Below, in pieces: positions 57,751 through 64,000 of a stretch of 64,000 nt of DNA. Origin of the DNA: Agrostemma githago (Eukaryota > Streptophyta > Magnoliopsida > Caryophyllales > Caryophyllaceae); the NCBI GenBank assembly GCA_958450325.1, contig OY288242.1, positions 1,240,001-1,304,000 of the forward strand, read 5' to 3'. The first letter of the stretch is position 1; each line of letters opens with the position of its first letter. Made by a program: the position numbers and the translations under genes. Below the pieces are notes generated by a model. That model made no database searches, had not been told where the DNA came from, and saw only the letters and a list, made by a program, of their open reading frames with translations.

Positions 57751-58954
57751 GTATTACTAATTCCAACCCAACCTCTTCATTCCTCACAACTGACTCTTTC
57801 CTCGGCGATCCTACGACCATATCAGCATAGGACACACCATTCTCCACCTCTTTAGCAGGTCTCGACCCCCTAGACATGGCTCCACCCGAACCATGAACAC
57901 TAGTTCTCGCATTGACAACTACCGGTTTAGGAGCCGCAGAAGGTTTGGAACCAATGAGAAGCCTCGGAACAGGCTGTTTCACAACATTCCCTCCCTCAGC
58001 CTTCTTCTGTTTCACTTCCTGTCTCGCTTTCCTTAATTCATCTTTCCTACATTCCCGAGCCTCATGCCCATACCCTTTACATTTCATACACCATATAGGT
58101 TTCCATTCATATTTGACAAAAATTTCAATCACATTTCCTTTCTCGTCCATAAATTTGATCTCATTCCTAAATTTTTGCCCCACCTTAGCCATGACCATGA
58201 CCCTTGCATACCCTAATCTAGTACGTTCTTCCGTAGCCAAGTCAGACTTGACGTACGGGCCAACAAGGGAAGCAATACGAGACAAACATCTGCCCCAAAA
58301 TTTCAAGGGTAGTTCGTGTAACTGAATCCAAACAGGCACTTCATGGACATCATTTTTATCCAACTTGGCATCAGGAGTCCATTCTTTCACAATCAGGGGT
58401 TTATTATCAAACATATAAAGAGCATGATCGAGAATTTTTACCTTTGCTGCCTTGTCCTTGAATCGGACTAAGAAAATTCCATTAGGGAGAAAGGAAATTT
58501 TGTCAATTCCGTGTTCCTTCCATATCCTTTTCACAAATCCTTCCACCACTTCCCACGGAGGGTTAGCACCCATTATGAAGCAGTAAACAGCAGAGCTCCA
58601 ATATTCAATTTCGTCGTCCACGTCGAGTTCAGAAAATCGAATAAGTTCCTCTTCGTCATCCATATCGACGACCTTTTTCCCTTCCCTTTGTTTCCAGCCC
58701 CCCGATTCCACGATCATCTCAGCCCCAGTTTCCGGGACGAAATCATGGACGTCATCATCCTCGCAATCAGATATGTAATTCAATCCCGGGATATCATTCA
58801 TTATTGTGTTCGTCGCCTTCGATGACCCATCATCCAAATTCGAGTTCTTCACTGCCTTACGTAACAGTTCCTCTTTTGCCTTACGATTAATAGGTTTCAT
58901 TGCTTTAGTCCCTCTCGAGACTGCTTTTGATTTCTGTCTCATCGAGATGCACAC
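57737..58954 (-). CDS. LINE ORF1: DUF4283 / zinc-knuckle RNA-binding protein
   Basis: An open frame of 405 aa that begins after a basic stretch and an acidic region. A DUF4283-like domain at about 110-270 (FIMGANPPWEVVEGFVKRIW, VWIQLHELPLKFW, YVKSDLATEERTRLGYARV) leads to a CCHC knuckle, CMKCKGYGHEARECRK, near 290. In plant L1 elements this protein coats the RNA as a nucleocapsid-like particle. The C-terminus is Ser/Pro/Lys-rich. Its stop codon lies inside the ORF2 start (ATGGAAATACATAA), suggesting coupled or re-initiated translation of ORF2. Confidence 0.92.
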   Translation of the reverse strand: MCISMRQKSKAVSRGTKAMKPINRKAKEELLRKAVKNSNLDDGSSKATNTIMNDIPGLNYISDCEDDDVHDFVPETGAEMIVESGGWKQREGKKVVDMDDEEELIRFSELDVDDEIEYWSSAVYCFIMGANPPWEVVEGFVKRIWKEHGIDKISFLPNGIFLVRFKDKAAKVKILDHALYMFDNKPLIVKEWTPDAKLDKNDVHEVPVWIQLHELPLKFWGRCLSRIASLVGPYVKSDLATEERTRLGYARVMVMAKVGQKFRNEIKFMDEKGNVIEIFVKYEWKPIWCMKCKGYGHEARECRKDELRKARQEVKQKKAEGGNVVKQPVPRLLIGSKPSAAPKPVVVNARTSVHGSGGAMSRGSRPAKEVENGVSYADMVVGSPRKESVVRNEEVGLELVIHGNT

Positions 58955-59095
58955 ACAGGACCGACACTGGCCAGCCTAGTCGACGACAGGGCCAGACCAC
59001 GCCGGAAAACGCCGCAAAAACTCACGCCGGAAATCGCTGCAGTACCGCCAGAAATCACCAGAGAGACGAAGGTTTTTTTTTTTTTGATTTTGAAT

Positions 59096-59290
59096 AATTT
59101 TGAAGGTTATTATCCACATTTTTTCGAGCTTTTGGGTGTCGGAATATAACAGATCCATATTCGTGCTAAACAATGTTTCGACTGATTTCAACACGTCTCA
59201 AAACACAATCTTATGGTTTTTAAAAGTTTCCATTGAAATCCAAATGACCTTCATATCACACCGGGTATTGTATTTGATGAGGACATAAAA
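59096..59290. repeat. Right-hand satellite remnant with an inverted unit
   Basis: After the LINE, the array resumes (aattttgaaggttattatcc to about 59170) in the same orientation. From about 59178 the satellite continues on the opposite strand: 'aacacgtctcaaaacacaatc', 'tttaaaagtttccattgaaat' and 'cacaccgggtattgtatttg' are the reverse complements of unit words. So the array ends in a head-to-head inverted junction. Confidence 0.8.
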
Positions 59291-59754
59291 CGTGTTTTTC
59301 GATACATTTGTTCAACAAGCTTACACTTTCGATGGCAGACTTTCGCGATGCTTTAACATTTAAACCGTATGATTCAGTCCCTTGAAAGCTCATCTTTTTC
59401 AATGGCTGATTCAGTTCACGTCTCGAATTCTGGATTTACCATCTTCAGGAAACGATAATTACACAGTTCACTCGGTTTTATGCATTATTTAAAAGCAAGT
59501 AAGCAACCATGAAACTTTCGGAATGTGTCAAGCTGCTGCCTTGTTCTGAATTAATAGTAGCATGGGACTTCAGAAGTTCCAAGTCATAACTTACAGCAGT
59601 ACATATACCAGCATCCTGTAAAATAAGCATCAACAATACACCCAAAAATAACAAAGAAAAGAAACGACAGCAACGGTTCCAAAACCAATACGGAAAACCA
59701 GACAGCCTACTGGAGACCAAACTCAAGACCCCAGGGGCTTCACTTCCGATTTTT
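59291..59754. other. Spacer and eIF3g 3' UTR
   Basis: Between the satellite remnant and the eIF3g stop. The part near the stop is presumably its 3' UTR; no other feature is seen. Confidence 0.4.
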
Positions 59755-62700
59755 CTAGTTCCTAGGTGTTGCCCATTCAACTCTGAGAATGAGATTATCA
59801 TAACCATACCCATTAAGCTTATTGATAGCTCTCTGAGCATCTTCTTTACTGACAAAGTTGACAAACCCGAAACCTCTACTGACACCTGTCTTCTGGTCAA
59901 TAGCAACGTAAACCCGACTTACAGCACCAAATGGACGGAACAGCTCCTGCAAGTCCGGCTCCCTTGTATCCTCTGACAAGTTGGTCACCCTCACGGAATT
60001 TTCTTCATTTCTGCGTCTCATGTCACTTCCAGCTGGTCTCTCGGCCCCAGCACGCATGCTTGGAGGCACATAGGCTCCCTTTGTGGCACCACTAGGACCA
60101 CCTGCAGCACCGGTCTCAGTTGCAGGCTTATCAAGAGCAACGTCACCCTGTGGGGCCAGATCCTTGTAGGGGCACCTGGATGTCCAATGGTCACCTTTCT
60201 TACCACAGGTCCTACACAACATGAGGGCCCCTCCCGTGCTTATCTGGGCCAATGGATCACCTGCCGCCTTTGTTTCTTCTTGTTTGGTACCTATAGTTGC
60301 TTACAGTTAATACTTAAAAGACATGTAAATAGATCAAGCATATAAATAGAAATGTAGGCATCATAAAAATATACGTAATACAGCTGATCAGTACTGGCAA
60401 GGTGAGGGTGTTTTGGTGGCAAACAAGGTGATTGCGATTATGGAAAAGAGGAGACATTTTTTATTGTCCACTATAGTGAAGTCTTGACAAGCTATACAAT
60501 CCACCAGACCACCATGATGTCCCTCTACCAGGTAGTCGTCCTGTACATAAAAATACATCCAACCTGTGTCCCGAGCCAAAAAATAATGGGCATGCTATAA
60601 CTACGAGCTTAATAGCTTATCTTACAAGCTAAACAGAAACAAGACATTTAAGAGTACAAACCATTTATGCATCAAACCAAATTTCTCCAAAACAAACCCA
60701 GCCATCGAATCACACAGTTAAATAACAAAATGATTGAATCAAGTCCAAAATCATTAAAAGACACACATGACATAATGTTGATAAAAATTAAGTAAGAAAG
60801 ACCCATAAAAACCAACAGAAAACAACCAGACTGCCTCTCCCTCCACCGCGTCTAAGACTCCCTCGCCTAAGATGATTTCTCTGTGTTTGGAAACCAAAAA
60901 TCGAGGGAAACGGAGCGAAAGGAGAAGGAAAGGAAAGGGAAGATGAACAAAGAGAGAATTTTCCTTCCAAGTCATTCTTTTGTTGGAGGTGAAATTAATT
61001 TTTTTAGGGGGAGGGAAATGAAGGGTTCCGTTTTCCTATTCTCCTTATCTACAAATTACTCCATCAGCAACAACAACAAAGCCTTAGTTTCAAAATGATT
61101 TGGGATCCGCTAACATGAATCATTCTCCGAAAAATAGTAAAAAGAAAATGTACAACAGTAGCAATAGTAACGAATAAAATTATAAAAATCCACATATTTT
61201 CAATGTAAAAAATATAAAATAAAAATCATTCCAAATTAGAGATGAAAAGTTTAGCAAGTGAAAAATAATACTCGTAGTAGTAGCAATAAAAATAATTTTA
61301 AAAAAATAGTAAATGATAAGAAATGGTCCTCAAATATATCAACCACCCAAATTCTCTACCTTCGCATTGTCCTATCCAACACCATAGTTTTTCCAATCTC
61401 AAGAGACCTCGTATCTTTCTCAGCCACCCTTGTTCACGTTTGTTCAAATCTTCCTCTACCCCTAACCACCAAATACGCTCTCCATTCTTCGAGAATCCTT
61501 AATGGGGGCGTCAATCGGGATTCGTTTCACATGCCCAAATTAGAGGACATCAATCGTAACATGCACATCAACTTAACCGATTCCCCAAAACTTAGGTCAC
61601 TTAACCTTTATCCCCAATCACGTCATTTCTAAGTATGGTCACACTTCTATCTTAACATGCACATTTCTGTTACATTATCTTTTGCACATGACCATGCTAT
61701 AACGCCAACATTTAGTGCCATACGAAAGTGCATGTTCAATAGGATTTGCCCTTTAATCTATTAGGTATACCTTGACCACATAGTGCCATCCGCTATTCCA
61801 TTTCAATCATCATGCCTTAATCCTATCGCCACATCACGGTCTAATTCTTCCATTTCAATCATCATGCCTTAGTCCTATGGCCACATCACCGTCTAATTCT
61901 CCATCCTTTCGAAGACTAGACCCTAAAATAACAACAACAAAAAATTGTACCCACCTCTCTAGTACAGCTTCTGCTATTCTAACTCCAAATTTTCAAGTCT
62001 TACTTAAAATTTTGTTCAAAGACTTGTCCGGACGCATCTCAATTAAGTTCATGAGTCATGACACTACATCATGCAGACAAATATCATGAATCCAAAAAAA
62101 TCAGAACGATCAAACTATAGATATCCACATCAAAATTAAGGTCACAAACATAACCTTAAAAACCATCACACAAAAGCACAGAATTTTTCGTTTCGTACAA
62201 AGATTGCCCAGAAAATCTATCACTCTCTCTCTCTCTCTCTCTATCTCTCTCAAGTTCAAGAAGAGTCTAATGCCAAAGATCACAACTTTCATAAGAATGT
62301 CATCACTCAGTGCCAAAAAATTAATAAAATACATACACTAAGATTCATAATACCCCTAATCAACCAAAAATATCAAATTAAAACTTCAAATTAATCACAA
62401 CTCAGGTAACAAACATCAAAATCTCCATGATAACCGAAGATGTCTTAGCCTAGTGATTGGTCAAAGAGTAGGTGCTCTGGGATGATAGCTCTCGGGTTCA
62501 AATACCCTTCCCGTATATTGTAATGCGAATTAACACGATTAATAATACCACGATTAACTGCGATAAATCAAATCATGATTCAACCCAGAAACGCAGGGAA
62601 CTCAATCATACAATCAACAACCAGAAAAAGTAAGAAAATACCAGGAGCACGAGGGCGTTCAAGGTTAATCTCCTCAGTAGAAACCATAGTAAGACGACTA

Positions 62701-62981
62701 CCAGCATCCTCCTTAACCGCATCCCCAAACTTCGACCACGACCTCCGTTCGACAGCGCGTTTGCTGAGACGCGCTTTCGCGAGCTTCCGCGTGCGAGTGG
62801 TGGTGGTAATCTTGACCTTGTGACCTTCTTCGTTGAATTTGTACTCGATCACCTTCTTTATGCCATGTTCGTCGGGTCCAATTACTTGTTTTGGTGGCAA
62901 TAGAAAGTCCAAATCTTCGCCGTCTTCCTCTTCCAATTCTCCCCATCGGAGTTTTCGCGGTTTCTCGGTTTCCACGCCCAT
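59755..62981 (-). CDS. TIF3G1: Eukaryotic translation initiation factor 3 subunit g
   Basis: Exons in transcription order: 62981-62642 and 60290-59755, joined across a 2.35-kb intron in phase 1 (291 aa, normal for plant eIF3g). The N-terminus has the RWGELEEEDGEDLDFLLPPKQVIGPDE-type start (in exon 1) and ERPRAPG at the junction. Exon 2 has a Cys-rich knuckle, CRTCGKKGDHWTSRC, at about 139-153, and an RRM (about 213-288) with RNP2 VRVTNL and RNP1 RGFGFVNF, ending VEWATPRN. eIF3g is part of the eIF3 complex on the 40S ribosome and contributes to scanning and reinitiation. The intron contains a SINE (62436-62545), a CT microsatellite and AT-rich sequence. Confidence 0.97.
62222..62251 (+). repeat. 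CT microsatellite in the eIF3g intron
   Basis: A run of CT units with one 'at' interruption, about 30 bases. Confidence 0.8.
62436..62545 (+). mobile_element. tRNA-derived SINE in the eIF3g intron
   Basis: gatgtcttagcctagtgatt carries a box A-like motif and cgggttcaaatacccttcc a box B-like motif, followed by 'attgtaatgcgaatta', the same body as the HESO1-intron SINEs. It lies antisense to eIF3g. Confidence 0.65.
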
Positions 62982-63421
62982 GATGGTTGATGTTCGCGGG
63001 GTTTTGCCGGAGGTGATGCGGCGGCGATTGGGGGGAGAGAAGGGTGTTTCTGGAATTAGGGTTTCTGAATTTTGGGGATGAATGATAATGGAGGGTTGGG
63101 ACGAGATTGTGTGTATGCTGTATTGTTTATGGGCTGCGGATATGTAACTGTGGATTGCGGGTTTGGGCTGAATGGCTTTCAACATGTCAATCAAGCCCAA
63201 ACGATTCTTGCGATTTACAACATTCATGCCCTATTCTTTTGGACTGAAACTGACTGAACTTAATTTAAGTAAAACTGACTGAACTTAACTTAACTGAACT
63301 TAATTTAACTGACACTGACTGAAATATAGAAACAAAATATGTATCCAGGGGCTGAACTAGACTGAACTGAACTGAAACTGACTGGATATAAGTCCAAAAG
63401 AACAGGACCTTGTTGCACAAA
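62982..63421. other. eIF3g 5' flank with a foldback at its distal part
   Basis: GC-moderate leader/promoter of eIF3g up to about 63130. From 63227 to 63407 an element begins cctattcttttggactgaaac and ends gtccaaaagaacagg (inverted), its interior a string of 'actgaacttaa' and 'actgaactg' repeats. No gene is seen. Confidence 0.5.
63227..63407. mobile_element. Foldback element built of ACTGA repeats
   Basis: The ends ccctattcttttggact and agtccaaaagaacagga are inverted repeats; the interior is a degenerate tandem of ACTGAACTTAA/ACTGAACTG words. It could be a MITE whose interior is a minisatellite. Confidence 0.65.
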
Positions 63422-63611
63422 TACCCCCTCCGTTCCAATGAATTGGTTGTCTTTGTTTTTGGCACCCGAAGAGATCCAAGGATGAAATGACATGTGGAGC
63501 CAAACTAGGTCAAATTACATGTAAAAATCATTCCTAAAATAGAAAAGCAGACAATTCATTGAGACGTCCCAATATGGAATATGCAAACAATTCATTGAGA
63601 CGGAGGAAGTA
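63422..63611. mobile_element. MITE, family A
   Basis: The ends taccccctccgttccaatg and cattgagacggaggaagta are inverted; the interior has lost a short segment near 'actaggtcaaattac' relative to other copies. Confidence 0.85.
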
Positions 63612-64000
63612 ATAAGATTGTGAATTTGTGAGCGTGGAGGGTGTGTCCCAACAAAAACATATTGCGTATCCAATATAGAAATGTAGCGATTCAAGTGAAA
63701 TTACTCAAATGCTAGGGTTCAGGGAAGCCACGAATTAATGACGATGGCTAATTATATTATAGATTGATCAATGATCTTATGTCTATGTTGTTAATTGTAG
63801 CAATTACTTGTGATTAATTGATTAAGTTAACGTAATTGATTAATTAAATCGACAATCTCGAACCTAAGATCGAGAGTCTGGTGAGAGTAAGACGTGCTAC
63901 AAACATTAGATTTTACCCTAATAAGTAAGTTGTGAGAGTTCATTAGAAGTACTATAGGGGGATTAGTGGAACAAGATGATCTTTTTACTACCCCTTAGAC
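63612..64000. other. Right-edge sequence, nothing recognised
   Basis: AT-rich sequence with no convincing frame, repeat or motif. It may belong to a gene beyond the window. Confidence 0.35.

Larger units (their letters stand above)
54323..59095 (-). mobile_element. Apparently full-length L1-type LINE
   Basis: A 4.77-kb non-LTR retrotransposon with ORF1 (58954-57737) and ORF2 (57750-54385), both uninterrupted. On the plus strand a T-run at 54321-54332 marks the poly(A) end. The 13-bp sequence aattttgaaggtt flanks it at 54310-54322 and 59096-59108, a target-site duplication. The 5' leader (58955 to about 59095) is GC-rich near ORF1 and begins with an A-rich run on the minus strand. The target is the satellite array. 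Intact ORFs plus TSD suggest a recent insertion. Confidence 0.93.

Noticed and set aside
54832..58825. Plus-strand frames antisense to the LINE ORFs
   Set aside because: Antisense shadows of ORF1 and ORF2.
1..64000. tRNA, rRNA, operon or bacterial-type features
   Set aside because: None found; the only tRNA-like sequences are the SINE promoter boxes.

Overview
The window is nuclear DNA of a flowering plant. The coding signal is carried by split, GT-AG-spliced genes of plant-specific families, lying in an AT-rich background full of MITEs with 'tactccctccgt' ends, tRNA-derived SINEs, a Helitron and an L1-type LINE. The repeat style suggests a core eudicot, perhaps Caryophyllales/Amaranthaceae; that is an impression, not shown by the sequence.

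Layout. 0.5-3.0 kb (-): DUF604 'fringe-related' glycosyltransferase, 3 exons. 3.0-12.3 kb: no full gene; a possible GLUTAMINE DUMPER-like fragment, a complete 1.74-kb non-autonomous Helitron carrying a spliceable DUF223/RPA-like reading frame, and many MITEs and hairpins. 12.6-14.8 kb (+): clade A protein phosphatase 2C of the PP2CA/AHG3 type with an ABRE upstream. 16.4-20.5 kb (+): HESO1-type small-RNA uridylyltransferase, with SINEs in its first intron. 21.6-26.9 kb (-): PMT10/PMT11-like Golgi methyltransferase, 9 exons. 29.9-35.0 kb (+): BTB/POZ-MATH (BPM) CUL3 adaptor. 36.6-40.8 kb (+): plastid-targeted membrane protein of unknown function. 43.6-49.8 kb (+): RCC1-repeat (beta-propeller) protein, 11 exons. 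50.3-59.3 kb: a roughly 333-bp tandem satellite array split by an apparently full-length LINE with both ORFs open and a 13-bp target-site duplication. 59.8-63.0 kb (-): eIF3 subunit g, 2 exons.

All eight host genes could be assembled exon by exon with matching intron phases and open frames, so they look functional. They do not form a pathway. PP2CA (ABA signalling) and BPM (which in Arabidopsis targets PP2Cs and other ABA/stress factors for CUL3 degradation) are functionally related in the literature, but their linkage here is probably chance. I found no novel multi-gene system. The most notable content is mobile and repetitive: the intact LINE inside a satellite array that ends in an inverted unit, the complete Helitron with a captured or retained OB-fold gene, and nested MITEs.
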